A stretch of 64,000 bases of DNA from Eulemur rufifrons (Eukaryota; Chordata; Mammalia; Primates; Lemuridae): positions 17,102,193 through 17,166,192 of the forward strand of contig NC_091012.1 of the NCBI RefSeq assembly GCF_041146395.1, given 5' to 3'. Each line of letters begins with the position of its first letter. The stretch's first letter is position 1. Below the pieces are notes generated by a model, which was not told where the DNA came from, did not search any database, and saw nothing but the letters and a program-made list of their open reading frames with translations. This document shows, in pieces, positions 1 through 12,095 of the stretch. The translations under genes and the position numbers were made by a program.

Positions 1-618
1 TGCCGGTCCCTGAGCATTCAACCCCAGAGACAGTGATCTGCAGACGGGCAGCGGCCATTGTCGGGTTTCACAGCCTAAACGCTACGGAGCGATTGGGTAC
101 CAGGCAGCTCCCTGGGCGCCTCCCTTCCCTAGTCCACGGACCCCCACTACGAGCTCCACCTTTGTGTGAACACTGAGTGGTTCCCCAGTTGTGAGAGAGT
201 GGAGCGTGGACCTTGCAGACGTTGGGGCAGGGTGGACCATCACCCGCGGGAACTGCAGCGGCTGGGGAACTGGGCGAACGAGGGTGCCGCTCCACTCCCC
301 CTATCCACTGTCTTTCACGCAGAGAGAGACGGAAACCACCTTGGGAGAGGAAGAGGAGCAGCCCCCCCAGCAGAGGTAGCAAAATCCTGAACAACATGCG
401 AAGGGCTCCCCCTAGTGACAGAGGACGCACCTTACCTGGCACTCAAGGCGTGCCCCTATCCAGACTAAAGCTGAAAGAAGGGATCTTAAGGACTCATCCA
501 GATGGGAAGGGCTCAGTGAAAGAACTCTGGGACTATAAAGAATCAAGCTGAAACCTTGCCCTCAAAGAGGATTACTAGTTCTCCACCAATTAACACAAAC
601 CAGATTCCAAATAGCAAC
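1..618 (+). promoter_or_regulatory. 3' part of the L1 copy A 5' UTR (internal promoter region)
   Basis: This GC-rich stretch precedes ORF1 and aligns by eye with about 31900-32662 of L1 copy B, for example the 'GTGAACACTGA' and 'GAACTGCAGC' like blocks and the common run into ORF1. L1 5' UTRs hold the internal RNA polymerase II promoter; only the distal part is present here, so promoter activity is not implied. Confidence 0.7.
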
Positions 619-1506
619 ATGTCACAGGAAGAATTTCAAACATGGATCATAAACACGCTGAACATTATGCAAGAAAAAATGGATAATCAACACAAAGAAA
701 CCACAAAAAAGATCCAGGACTTGGAAGAAAAATTCACCAAAGAAATTGAGATACTGAAGAAAAATCAAACTGAACTCCTGGAAGTGAAGAATTTATTCAA
801 GGAGCTACAAAACACAGTGGAAAGTCTCAAGAGCAGGGTAGATCAAACAGAAGAAAGATTCTCAGAGATCTAAGATAACACTTTCCAATTAAATAAGACA
901 GTCACAGAGTTAGAGCAAAGAAACAAGAGAAAAGACCAGAGTCTACAAGAAATGTGGGATTATGTGAAGAAGCCTAATGTGAGAGTTATCGGCATTCCTG
1001 AGGGTGAAGAAGACAATAAGCAAGGGTTGAATAAACTATTTGAAGATATAATTGAGGAAAATTTCCCAGGCCTAGCCAAATCTCTAGATATACAGGTTCA
1101 AGAAGCTCAAAGAACCCCCGGGAGATTCACACCAAATAGGAAGACACCACGTCATGTAGTCATCAGACTGACCAAAATATCTACTAAAGAGGCCCTTCTT
1201 CGAGCTGTAAGGAGAAAGAAACAAGTAACATACAAAGGAAAGTCCATCTGAATCACGCCAGATTTCTCAACTGAAACCTTACAAGCAAGAAGAGATTGGG
1301 GCCCCATTCTCACTCTTCTGAAACAGAATAATGCCCAGCCTAGAATCCTGTACCCAGCTAAGCTGCATTTTATATATGAAGGTGAAATTAAGACATTCTC
1401 AGATAAACAAAAACTGAGGGAATTCACCAAGACAAGACCAGCTCTCCAAGAAGTACTCAAAACAGAGTTACACATGGTCCAGCACAAGAAGGACCCTCAA
1501 ATGTAA
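619..1506 (+). pseudogene. L1 copy A ORF1 (RNA-binding chaperone), two premature stops
   Basis: ORF1p is the trimeric RNA-binding protein that coats L1 RNA in the cytoplasm. The start MSQEEFQTWI at 619 is chosen because copy B starts identically (MSQEEFQLWI). The first half is a heptad-like, Lys/Glu-rich coiled coil (residues about 20-110). The second half holds the RRM-like and C-terminal domain, with VRVIGIPEGEE and TPRHVVIRLTKIS. The reading frame holds to the natural end at 1504-1506 (about 295 codons, the usual size), but TAA at about 871-873 (after FSEI) and TGA at about 1249-1251 (after GKSI) interrupt it. Both look like single-base changes relative to copy B. Confidence 0.9.
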
Positions 1507-1545
1507 CACTAATCAAGAGATAAATATAAAAACTCAGTTATCATA

Positions 1546-4500
1546 ATGGCTCAAGAGAGAAAACAGATCAATGAAATTCAACCCAACATGTGGAACAGCA
1601 ATCTGTCTCACTTATCAGTTCTCTCATTAAATGTGAATGGATTGAATTCCCCACTCAAGAGACATAGACTGGCCCAATGGATAAAAAAATATAAGCCAAG
1701 TATCTGCTGTCTTCAGGAAACTCATCTAACCTGCAAGGATGCATTTAGACTGAAAGTAAAAGGGTGTAAATCAATATTCCAAGTAAATGGAACCCAAAAG
1801 AAAGCTGACGTGGTGGTTCTAATCTCTGATAACGTAGTTTTTAAATCAACAAAAGTAAAGAAAGACAAAGATGGTCACTATATACTGGTGAAGGGTACAA
1901 TTAAACAAGAAGACATAACTATACTTAATATATATGCACCCAATCTAGGTGCACCCAGATTCATAAAGCAAACCCTACTTGATCTGAACCAAATGATAGA
2001 TAACAATACTGTAATAGCTGGAGACTTTAACATCCCACTGACAGTACAGGACAGATCCTCTAAACAGAAAATAAACAAAGACATAATGGACTTAAATAGA
2101 ATTCTAGAACAAATGGGCCTGACTGACATCTACAGGACATTCTACCCAAAAACCACTGAATATACTTTCTTCTCATCAGCTCATGGGACATTCTCCAAGA
2201 TTGACCATATCTTAGGACATAAAGCATGTCTTAAAAAATTTAAAAATATAGAAATTATACCATGCATCTTCTCAGATCACAGTGGAATAAAAGTAACAAT
2301 GAACCCTAACAGAAATCCTCACTTCTACTCAAAGTCATGGAAGCTAAATAACCTTCTCCTGAACACTCATTTTATAAATGAAGAAATCAAGTCAGAAATC
2401 AAAAGATTCTTTGATGTAAACGACAAAGGAGATACAATGTATCAAAATCGGTGGGACACAGCTAAAGCAGTCCTGAGAGGAAAATTTATTTCCATAAATG
2501 CCTATACCAAAAAGACAGAAAACTTACAAGTAGACAATCTAATGAATAGACTCAAAGAGCTGGAGAAGGAAGACCAGACCGATCCCAAACCCAGCAGAAG
2601 GAGAGAAATTATTAAGATTAAATCAGAACTAAATGAAAAGCACAACAATCAAACCATAAGGGAGATTAATAAAACCAAAAGATGGTTCTTTGAAAAAATA
2701 AACAAAATTGACACACCTCTGGCTATACTAACCAAGAGCAGAAAAGAAAAATCTCTTATAACCTCCATCGGGAACACGAAAGGGGTAATCACGACTGATG
2801 CCACAGAGATACTTGATATCATCTATGAATTCTACAAAAATCTTTATGCACACAAAGTAGAAAACCTGCAGGAAATGGACAAATTCTGAAAAACACACAG
2901 CCTTCCCAGGCTCAACCAGGAAGAAATATAATTCCTGAATAGACCAATATCTAGATCTGAAATCGAAACAGCAATAAAAAACCTTCCCAAAAAGAAAAGC
3001 CCTGGACCAGATGGGTTCACACCTGAATTCTACCATACCTGCAAAGAAGAACTGGTGCCCATCCTACATAAACTATTCTCCAATATAGATAAGGATGGGA
3101 TTCTCCCCAACACTTTTTACCAAGCCAACATAATCCTGATACCAAAACCAGGAAAGGATGCAACTAAAACAGAGAACTATAGACCAATTTCTCTTATGAA
3201 TATAGATGTAAAAATTCTGAATAAAATCCTAGCAAATCGAATCCAAGTGCTTATCAAAAAAATAATCCATCACGACCAAGTGGGCTTCATCCCAGAGATG
3301 CAGGGATGGTTTAACATACGAAAATCTATAAATGTAATTCATCACATAAATAGAAGCAAAAATAAAAACCATATGATCCTCTCAATAGATGCAGAAAAAG
3401 CATTTGACAAAATTCAACACCCTTTTATGATAAGAACACTTAACAAAATAGGCATAGACGGGGCCTATCTAAAAATGATACACGCCATATACGACAAGCC
3501 CACAGCCAACATCATACTGAATGGGGAAAAACTGAAAGCATTCCCACTTCGAACTGGAACCAGACAAGGCTGCACACTGTCCCCATTACTTTTCAACATA
3601 GTATTGGAAGTCCTTGCAAGAGCTATCAGGCAAGAGAGCAGAATCAAGGGAGTCCAAATAGGGACAGAAGAGATCAAACTCTCACTCTTTGCTGATGATA
3701 TGATGTTATATCTAGAAAATCCCAAGGTTTCAACCAAGAGACTCCTGGAATTGATCAATGAATTCAGTAAAGTCTCAGGATACAAAATCAATACACACAA
3801 ATCAGAGGCATTCATATATGCCAATAACAGTCAAACGGAGAACCAAATTAAGGACTCAATACCCTTCAAAATAGCAACAAAGAAAATAAAATATCTAGGA
3901 ATATATTTAACTAAGGAGGTAAAGGACCTCTATAGGGAAAACTATGAAACGCTGAGGAAGGAAATTGCAGAACATGTAAATAGGTGGAAAACCATACCAT
4001 GCTCATGGATCGGTAGAATCAACATTGTTAAAATGTCTATACTGCCCAAAGTTATCTACAGATTCAATGCAATCCCTATTAAATTACCAACATCTTTTTT
4101 CACAGGCACAGAAAAAATAATTTTATGCTTTGTATGGCACCAGATAAGACCCCGTTTAGCAAAAGCAATCTTAAACAACAAAAACAAAATGGGAGGTATT
4201 AATTTGCCAGACCTCAAACTATACTACAAGGCTGTGGTTCTTAAAACAGCCTGATACTGGCACAAGTGCAGGGACACAGACCAGTGGAACAAAACAGAAA
4301 ATCCAAATATAAAACCATCCTCCTATAGCCATCTAATCTTTGACAAAGCAGACAAAAACATACTCTGGGGAAAAGATTCCTTATTTAATAAATGGTGCTG
4401 GGAAAACTGGGTATCCACATGTAGAAGACTAAAACAGGACACACAGCTCTCACCCCTCACAACAATCAAATCACGGTGGATAACAGACTTAAACCTTAGG

Positions 4501-5423
4501 TCAGAAACTATTAGAATTCTAGAAGAAAACGTAGGAAAGACTATTACAGACATTGGCCTAGGCAAAGAATTTATGACGAAGACCCCTAAGGCAATCACAG
4601 CAACAACAAAAATAAATAAATGGGACCTGATCAAATTAAAAACTTCTGCACAGCCAAAGAAACAATCACGAGAGTAAACAGACAACCTACAGAATGGGAA
4701 AAAAATTTCGCATACTACACATCAGATAAAGGACTGATAACAAGAATCTATTTAGAACTCAGGAAAATCAGTAAGAAAAAATCGAACAACCCTATCAAAA
4801 AGTGGACAAAGGACATGAATAGAAATTTTTCAAAAGAAGATATAAAAATGGCTAACAAACATATGAAAAAATGTTCAACATCTCTAATCATCAGGGAAAT
4901 GCAAATGAAAACCACAATGAGATATCACTTAACTCCAGTGAGAATGGCCTTTATCAAAAAGTCCCAAAACTATACATGTTGGCATGGGTGTGTAGAGATA
5001 GGTACACTCATACACTGCTGGTGGGACTGTAAACTAGTGCAGCCCCTGTGGAAAGCAATGTGGAGATACCTTAAACAGATTCAAGTAGACCTACCATTCG
5101 ATCCAGCAATCCCATTATTGGGCATCTACCCAGAAGAACAAAAGTCATTCTATACAAAAGATACCTGCACCCGAATGTTTATAGCAGCACAATTCACAAT
5201 CGCAAAGATGTGGAAACAACCCAAATGCCCATCAATTCATGACTGGATTAGCAAAATGTGGTATATGTATACCATGGAATATTACTCAGCTATTAGAAAT
5301 AATGCCAATATGGTATCTCTTTGGTTCTCCTGGAGAGAGCTGGAACCCATTCTATTAAGTGAAGTATCCCAAGAATGGAAAAATAAGCACCACATGTACT
5401 CACCAGCAAACTGGTTTCCCTGA
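1546..5423 (+). pseudogene. L1 copy A ORF2 (endonuclease / reverse transcriptase), broken
   Basis: ORF2p nicks target DNA and primes reverse transcription of L1 RNA there. Endonuclease landmarks are visible: LNVNGLNSP near residue 30, QETHL, AGDFNIPL and SDHSGI. The RT core has FADDMMLYL (about 3690-3717), and a C-terminal Cys/His motif, C-x3-C-x7-H-x4-C, lies at about 4978-5030 ([18 protein letters not shown]). Breaks: TGA after MDKF at 2887, a TAA near 2929, TGA at 4252, and a one-base loss in the A-run near 4640 that shifts frame; the last 267 codons (4620-5423) are open. Length of about 3.88 kb is normal for L1 ORF2. It begins 39 bp after ORF1. Confidence 0.92.
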
Positions 5424-5770
5424 GTACACATTTGGGAATAACACCAATTGGGTATCAGACAGAGGTCGGGGCTTGGTGGAAGGGATGGGTGTATACCTAC
5501 TTGTTGAGTGTGATGTGCACTGCCTGGGGAATGGACACGCTTGAAGTTCTGACTGGGGGGTATGGGATGGGGGGAGGGGAGGTGTGCACATCTACATGAT
5601 GAGTGTGATGTGCACTGTCTAGGGAATGGACACAACTGAAGCTCAGACTCGGGGGGATAGAGAGGCATGGGCAATGTATATAGCCTGATCTTTTGTACCT
5701 CCATAATGATCTGAAAAACAAACAAAAAATAAAAATAAAAATAAAAGTTAAAAAAAAGAAAAAAAAAAGG
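5424..5770 (+). repeat. L1 copy A 3' UTR with two tandem G-rich modules and A-rich tail
   Basis: After the ORF2 stop there are two imperfect tandem units of about 95-100 bp. Each holds a 'GTGATGTGCACTG..TGGGGAATGGACAC' core followed by a G-rich run (5487-5580 and about 5584-5665), then GCAATGTATATAGCCTGATC and the A-rich tail. The G-runs (for example 5556-5580) satisfy a simple four-run quadruplex pattern. The same two-unit layout occurs in copy B. Confidence 0.8.
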
Positions 5771-6624
5771 AAAATAAGATGACTTTATAAATAAAAACCA
5801 AACAGCACTCTACAATATGCCACCTACGAAAGCCTTCCTTTAGCTCTGAAATGTCAAATTGGTTAAAAGTAATTGTAAAAAAAAATGTATGTAAATAATT
5901 AGAGGAGGATATTGTGGCCATAATTAAAGGAAATACTCCTTAAGTCAAAAACCATCAGAAGAGACAAAGACTGTTATAACATACTGATAAAATGGGTCAT
6001 TTAACAGAAATCTATAGCACAGGATACACATAGATATATACATGCAATGCACTTATTTTATCATAGATATTTTTAAATATATATTATATACATCAGGACT
6101 TCTAAATATATTAAGCAAATAGGAACAAAAGTGTGGACAGAAGTGTTGCAAGAAACACCTAGCAACACACTAATTATAGGAGACTGCAAGACCTCACTTT
6201 CAATAATGAATAGAAAAATTTGATAGAAGATCAATAAGAAACAGATAATGGGAAAAACATTATAGATCAGTTAGATGTGAAAGACATTTAAAGAGGTCTT
6301 CAGTGAAACGTAGCAGAATACACAATAGTTTCAATCAGACATGACAAATGCTGTTAGGACACTTAAGTTTTATCAACTGGAAGAAGTCTAAAAACATACA
6401 ACATATGTTTTTTGGCAAAAGTGAAGTGGACCTAGAAATCAAAAGCAAAAGATAAACTGGCTAATACAAAAATATGTCAAAATTAAACACACTCTTAAAT
6501 GTATTCATGTTCAATGGTCAGATGATTTAAAATTGCTGAGATGTCAACAGTATACACAGTGATATACAAATTTAATGCAATGTCTATAACTTTCCAATCA
6601 TACTTGATCTTGAGATATATAAAA
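5771..6624 (+). repeat. Decayed older L1 (ORF2 endonuclease region); first 150 bp unassigned
   Basis: From about 5930 the sequence resembles the plus-strand L1 ORF2 endonuclease region with many changes (for example 'ATAGCACAGG' and 'CTAATTATAGGAGACTGCAAGACC', reminiscent of the GDFNTP coding stretch). 5771-5930 is AT-rich with nothing recognised. It is interrupted at about 6625 by a younger L1 3' end. Confidence 0.5.
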
Positions 6625-6945
6625 GAGTTGGAACCCATTCTACTAAGTGAAGTATCCCAAGAATGGAAAAATAAGCACCACATGTACTCACCAGCAAATT
6701 GGTTTCCCTGATCATCGCCTAAGTGCACATTTGGGAATAACACCAATTGTGTGTCATGCAGATACGGGGGGAGGGGGAGGGGGGAGGGGATGGGTGTATA
6801 CCTACATAATGAATGCGATGCGCACTGTCTGGGGAATGGACACATTTGAAGCTCTGGCTCGAGGGAGTGGGGGGCATGGGCAATATAAATAACCTAAAAT
6901 TTGGTACCCCCATAATAAGCTGAAATTAAAAGAAGGAAATACATG
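6625..6945 (+). mobile_element. 5'-truncated L1 insertion (end of ORF2 plus 3' UTR)
   Basis: It begins at GTTGGAACCCATTCTA, the last 30 or so codons of ORF2, and runs through the 3' UTR to AAGCTGAAATTAAAAG. Only one copy of the G-rich 3' UTR module is present (about 6770-6870), unlike copies A and B. It sits within older L1 sequence. No clean target-site duplication was found by eye. Confidence 0.85.
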
Positions 6946-7560
6946 TATAAAACTCTTAGAAGAAAATAAAAGGGAAAGATCATGATATTGGTCCTGGCAC
7001 TGTTTTAGTAAATGTAACACCAAATGCATAAGCAATAAAAATGAAGAAAAGAAAAATGGGATTTCATCAAACTTCAAAATGTCTGCACAAAGAAAAGATT
7101 CAGTGGAGTAAAAATGCCTCCTACAAAATGGGTAAAAATAGATGCAAATCACATATTGGATAGCAGTTAACATCATGAATATACAAACAATGACTAAAAT
7201 TCAACAACAAAAAGCGAATAGCTTGATAGAAAAATGGACAGTGGATTGATCTTGCATTTCTGCAAAGAAGAAATACAAAGGGACAAACAGAATTTGAAAG
7301 TATCCTTAAAATTGTTAATCTTTTGAGAAATGCAAAGCAAAGTCACAATGAGATATCACCTTACATCCATTATATTGAGAACTTTTAAAAAAATAAATAC
7401 ATATACAAATACAAACATACATACATATGGTGAGAATGTAGAGAAATTGAAATGCTGTCATGTTATTCTGAAACTTTGATTCTAAAATTATAAAAAAAAT
7501 GAAATAGAACACATCAGAAATAAAAAATATATAAGGAGACTAAACTCAGCAATATGGTGG
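6946..7560 (+). repeat. Decayed older L1, ORF2 C-terminal region
   Basis: Recognisable pieces of the L1 ORF2 3' third: AAACTCTTAGAAGAAAA, TTTCATCAAACTTCAAAATG, GCAAAGCAAAGTCACAATGAGATATCACCTTACA. Divergence and indels are much higher than in copies A and B, so this is an older (mammalian-wide type) L1, probably the continuation of the 5930-6620 remnant. Confidence 0.6.
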
Positions 7561-8499
7561 GAGGGGAAGGATCCACTTGTATTTTTCTAAACAACAACAA
7601 AACTTTGCTGGCCATCCACAGAAAATTACACTTATCTGAATTTGGGGACTTAAATAGAAGGTCATTAAACCCTAGAGGAACCATAGATCTTGGAGGGTCA
7701 TTTTGAATATTCAGGTTCTCATTCAGGTGCCAAAATTAAGGACCCGTTGTCCTGACTACAGACTACATCATGGGTCAACCAATTTGGATACACACAGTCT
7801 CTAACTGTTCCCTGTGACAAAGTTACAGTGGTGCTGTTCATCCAGAGACTTTGGGAGAGACACACCTATCTGTAGCCATGGAGGCACACCTGAATAATTT
7901 GGTCTTACTGTCATCTGAAAAGCAGACCTGTGACTCTGCTACAGCTGTCTCAACTACAGTCCATGGCCAGTTCTTTCAGTGCATAGATCCACACAGTGAC
8001 CTGAAGGGAAACTTCCAAGGTACTCATTGGGAGCCACACCCATGCACACAGCTGGTATCAGCCCCACCATATGCAGACTCAACTGCACAATCATACCGTA
8101 GTATGTTTGAGTAGAGATCAAAATCCTGAAGGCAACCAGCTTACCCAGAAACAAGAGAGGATTGAAAACCGCCCAAGCCCTTCAGAACTGGCCCACCAAA
8201 TGCAGAGTCCACTACAGAGCAAGGGGCAGCCTTGTGACCTAGCTAAAGCAACTCTTCATTGAAAACCCACTGGACATACCTTTAGTCCAAGTACCCAAAA
8301 GGAAACATCTTTACCTTCCTAGACCACTTTATAAAAACTGGAAAAGGTATTTAATCCTTCACATGCACAGATACCAATATAAGGATAATGTGCAACCACT
8401 CTTAATGCTTCTATTTTGTGATATTACTACAACACATAAGTAGAAAAACTAGGCAAGAACGTCACAAGAATCCACTCAAATTAGACAGGAAAAAGTAAA
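7561..8499. other. Unassigned stretch between L1 remnants
   Basis: No gene was recognised. Moderately GC-balanced sequence with phrases such as CCACCATATGCAGACTCAACTG repeated in altered form near 8050 and 8200 (CCACCAAATGCAGAGTCCACTA), which suggests an old interspersed repeat with internal redundancy. An open frame of 87 codons at 7851-8114 has no recognisable domain. It may be the 5' part of the older L1 that follows, but I cannot show this. Confidence 0.35.
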
Positions 8500-9720
8500 A
8501 ATAACACTTTTACTTTACTAATGCCACAGTGTTTTCAGATGGCATTATCTTATGTGTCAAAAACCATAAACAAGATAGGAAAAAAACCTTTATGAAGTAA
8601 TAAAACCACTCAGTTAAGTCACAGGATATAAAATTTACATTCAAACATCAGTTGTTTTTCTATATACTAACAAACTATCCAATAAAAAAGGAAAACACTC
8701 TCATTTACAATAACATCAAGAGAATAGTATGCTAAGAAATAAATTTAACCAAAGTAGTAAAAAAAAAAAAACAACCTTTACACTGAGTACTATAAGATAT
8801 TAATAAAAGAAGTTGAAGATGACATGAGTAAATAGAAAGATATTATCCAAAACCATGTATAGATTCAATGCATTCCCTATCAAAATTCCAGGGGCATTAC
8901 TCACAGTATTAACAAACAAATCCTAACATTTGTGTGCTATCTCATGTACCTTTGATGAGCCAGAACCATATTGAGAAAGAAGAAAAAAGGTTCTGGCATC
9001 ACGCTTTCTGATTTCAAAATATATTTCAACGTGATAGTAATAAAAATACAATATGCACACAAAACCAACACAAAAAACAATGTAACAGAATGGAGAGCTC
9101 AGAAATAAACCGAAGTATATAAGGTCAACTAGCCCTTACCTAAGGCACTAGCAATGTGCAATGCAGAAAGTATGGTCTCTTCAATGCTTGGTGCTGGAAA
9201 ACTGGTTACCACAAACAAATGAATAAAAGTAGGCTATTTTTTTCTTACATGATATTCAAAAACTAACTCCAGATGTAATAAAGGTTTAAATGGGAGACAT
9301 AAAATTCTTTTATGAAGGTAACATGAAGAATAACTCAGCATCACCAAAACATCATGCAAACACAAATCAAAATTATCATAAGATATCACCTCACAACTGT
9401 TAAAATGGCTAATGTCCAAAAGAAGAGACATAACAAGTGTGGGCAAAGTGTGCAGAAAAGCAATCCATGTACACTGTTATTGATTTGTAAACAGGTATTC
9501 TCATCATAGAGATTTGTTTAAAAATGTAAATAATAGAAATGCCTTATCATTCATCAATTCTACTTCTGAGTATAACCAAAGATGTAAAATGAGTATCTCA
9601 AGAAAATTCTGCATCCCCGTGTATACTGCAGCAATACTTACAATGTATACAATAACTATATACAGTTATACAATTCTAATTGTGGAAAAATTCACCAGTT
9701 AAACATACACACACAAATAT
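8500..9720 (+). repeat. Decayed older L1 (ORF2 RT to C-terminus), ending in a CA/TA-rich tract
   Basis: Plus-strand L1 ORF2 landmarks in order: 'TTTTTCTATATACTAACAAACTATCC' region (about 8655), 'ATAGATTCAATGCATTCCCTATCAAAATTCCA' region (about 8860), 'GGTGCTGGAAAACTGG' (about 9190), and AGATATCACCTCACAAC (about 9382). The remnant is degenerate and non-coding. Confidence 0.65.
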
Positions 9721-9748
9721 ATATGCACACATACACACATATATGTGA
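9698..9748. repeat. Short CA/TA-rich microsatellite-like tract
   Basis: ACATACACACACAAATATATATGCACACATACACACATATATG is imperfect alternating purine-pyrimidine sequence at the end of the old L1 remnant. Confidence 0.6.
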
Positions 9749-10242
9749 ATGACAATTTCCTGATAGTACTAAATAGGGGAAAATTATGGAATATAAGCAT
9801 CAAAATACAATGTATCAATTGGGAGTATAAATATATTCAGTAATTTGAAGCACTCAAAGGGAGAGTATATTTAAGGATTCTATGAGGTGAGTAGGGAAAA
9901 TAAACTATAATACAGTTTGGCAATTTGGGTACAATAAAGTTGAAATTTTACTCTTATTTTATACTAGAAAAATGAATATACATAAAAAAGAAAAAAAGGA
10001 TATTTCAAAGTAAAATAATGTTAGATGTTCTTAGGTTTAGGAAGAGGCTATGATTTGTATAAAATTAATGAGTCTGAATTTCTATAGGATTGCCTCTGAA
10101 AACTTAGAATTGGAAATCATGATGTAGAAAATATGAAACATCTGTCCCTAGTGTTTCTAGCATTACTGAAGCAAATCACAATATCTCCACTATTCCTTTT
10201 TACACATTTCAAAAATGAAGCAAGAAAAGGAACTTCAAAAAT
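9749..10242. other. No feature recognised
   Basis: AT-rich sequence without open frames of note or recognisable repeat similarity. Confidence 0.4.
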
Positions 10243-10545
10243 GGAGCTGGGCATGGTGGATCACAACTATAATCTCAGCAATTTGGGAAGCCAAGGAAGG
10301 AGGATCAGTTGAGGTCAGGATCTTGAAACCAGCCCCAGCACCATAAAGAGACTTCATTTTAACAAATAATAATAATAATAGGAATAAATCAGCTGGCCAT
10401 GGTGGCTCATGCCCATAGTCCTAGGTACTTGGAAAATTGAGGTAGCAGGATCCCTGGAGCCCAGAAGTTTCAGGTTGCAGAGAGCTATGATCAACCACTG
10501 TACTCCAGATGGGGCAGCAGAGCCAGACGCTGTCAAAAGATGCTT
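10243..10545 (+). mobile_element. Dimeric Alu SINE, old and diverged
   Basis: The left monomer starts GAGCTGGGCATGGTGG with the pol III B-box-like GAGGTCAGGATCTTGAAACC. An AAT-rich linker (about 10365-10382) joins it to the right monomer, which starts CAGCTGGCCATGGTGGCTCA and ends near GCTGTCAAAAGA. Dimeric Alus are restricted to primates. High divergence suggests an AluJ-age copy. The usual A-tail is not clear. Confidence 0.85.
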
Positions 10546-10877
10546 TAATATAGAGGTCTTCAAAATATGTACAGACATTCCCATATCTCCCCGAACAATA
10601 GAAGTGTTTACAGATAATGTAGTCCCTTATGAGCCATGACAAGAAGTTTGGCTCTCACTGAATTCTAAGGAAGATCACTACAGATGTACAGTTCTTAGAG
10701 AGTTTAAGAGCATGGGACAGAAGATATCCTTGTGTAAGAGAAAGAGAAACATACACAGGCTTCTCAAAAAACATTTCCAAAAGAGCGGAGCATTCCAAAC
10801 CACTTTTTAATATCTACCTTTCTCCTTGAGCTTTGGCTTTTTAACATTTGTTATCTGCTTTACTGTATCTCACCTAC
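10546..10877. other. No feature recognised (downstream of the KRAB-B exon, minus strand)
   Basis: Unique-looking sequence. On the minus strand this is intron following the KRAB-B donor at 10877-10876. No C2H2 finger motif was seen in any frame. Confidence 0.4.
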
Positions 10878-10973
10878 CTGTATATTTAGCTGTTTTTTCC
10901 TCTTTATTCATAATCCAGGGCGCTATCCCTTGCTCCAGACATGTGATCAGCTCTGGCTTTGAGACAGCAAGAC
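10878..10973 (-). CDS. KRAB-B box exon of a KRAB zinc-finger gene
   Basis: Minus-strand exon of exactly 96 bp, the usual KRAB-B exon size. The acceptor AAAACAG precedes 10973 and the donor GTAGGTGAG follows 10878. Read in the phase set by the KRAB-A exon (split Gly codon), it gives GLAVSKPELITCLEQG then APWIMNKEE, the family-typical KRAB-B pattern. The B box strengthens recruitment of the TRIM28/KAP1 corepressor by the A box. The frame is open throughout and ends in phase 1, as required for the next exon. No zinc-finger exon occurs downstream in the 10.9 kb to the window edge; that space is occupied by L1 and Alu. Which KRAB gene this belongs to is unknown. Confidence 0.85.
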
Positions 10974-11039
10974 CTGTTTTATTAGAAAGAATACACATGA
11001 CTTTTGCTGAAGACTCTCCAATTACTAATCTTTGAAGTA

Positions 11040-11400
11040 CTATTCTTATAGACACAATATTATAGAAAATTCTAGAAAATTGTTTTCCAAAATATGGTAG
11101 GAGTCTACAGACCCTGTAGAACGATAAGAAATTATTTCAAATTTATGGCTCCAGAGCACCAATTCCCACTAGCACCAAATAAAAAATAAGTGGTGGAAAT
11201 TGTGTTCTAAGGTGCAGGCAACAATTATATACCCTGATTTCTAGAGGAACCACTAATCTAGAGTGAAGTATACAGATCAGCTCAAGAAAGGAAAAGGTTC
11301 ATGATAAGATGAGACGTCTAGTGATTTTATTTTCTACACCAAAATCCTTCAAATTTTCCTTAAAAGCAGGGATATAAAATTCATTCATGTAAAGTAGAAA
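11040..11400. other. KRAB intron and flank, no repeat recognised
   Basis: The 504-bp interval between the KRAB-A and KRAB-B exons. Unique-looking sequence with no open frame or repeat recognised by eye. Confidence 0.4.
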
Positions 11401-11418
11401 CTTCCAAGAAACAATCTA

Positions 11419-11730
<312 letters not shown>

Positions 11731-11984
11731 TTAGCATAGTGATATTCTTGAACATATTCTCTAATTCTTAGGAATGAAAATCGTATAACATGTGTGAAAT
11801 TAGTGTGCATATGATATTGTTTTGCATGATAAAGTATTTAATATAAAATTAAGGGCCTCAACACTGCAATATAAATTTGTGCTATATTTACATCATATGA
11901 AATAAGTTGTGCATATTCTCACACAGAGAAACAGTGAGTTAGAAGGTATCACCCAATTATCACGTGTATAGTAATGAACTGGAG

Positions 11985-12095
11985 ATCTTGTTAAAATACA
12001 GATTCTCATTCAGGAGATCTTGGTTGGGGTCTGAGTCTCTGCATTTCACATAATATAACCAGTGAAGCCAGTGCTTCTGGCCTAAGGAGAATATT
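11985..12095 (+). repeat. MER5A-like hAT DNA transposon remnant
   Basis: GATCTTGTTAAAATACAGATTCTCATTCAGG followed by a GGGGTCTGAGTCTCTGCATTTC-like block and GAAGCCAGTGCTTCTGG resembles the middle of MER5-type non-autonomous hAT elements. It lies in the intron between the KRAB start exon and the A box. Terminal inverted repeats are not preserved. Confidence 0.5.

Larger units (their letters stand above)
1..5770 (+). mobile_element. L1 copy A, near full-length, defective LINE-1 retrotransposon
   Basis: The order is that of a LINE-1: GC-rich 5' UTR (1-618, cut by the window start), ORF1 (619-1506), a 39-bp spacer, ORF2 (1546-5423), a G-rich 3' UTR (5424 to about 5710) and an A-rich tail to about 5770. 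Both ORFs are broken by stops or a frameshift, so the copy cannot move by itself. The 3' end reads GAGCTGAAAAACAAACAAA-like (here GATCTGAAAAACAAAC), a tail variant shared with the ends at 47670-48060 and 60826-60900. The true 5' end and any left target-site duplication lie outside the window. Confidence 0.95.

Noticed and set aside
166..551. Overlapping open frames of 60-110 codons in the first 550 bp
   Set aside because: They are chance frames in the GC-rich L1 5' UTR; three frames overlap and none shows a domain.
5771..10877. Zinc-finger exon of the KRAB gene
   Set aside because: No C-x2-C-x12-H-x3-H repeat or HTGEKP-like linker was found on the minus strand; the interval is L1, Alu and unassigned AT-rich DNA.
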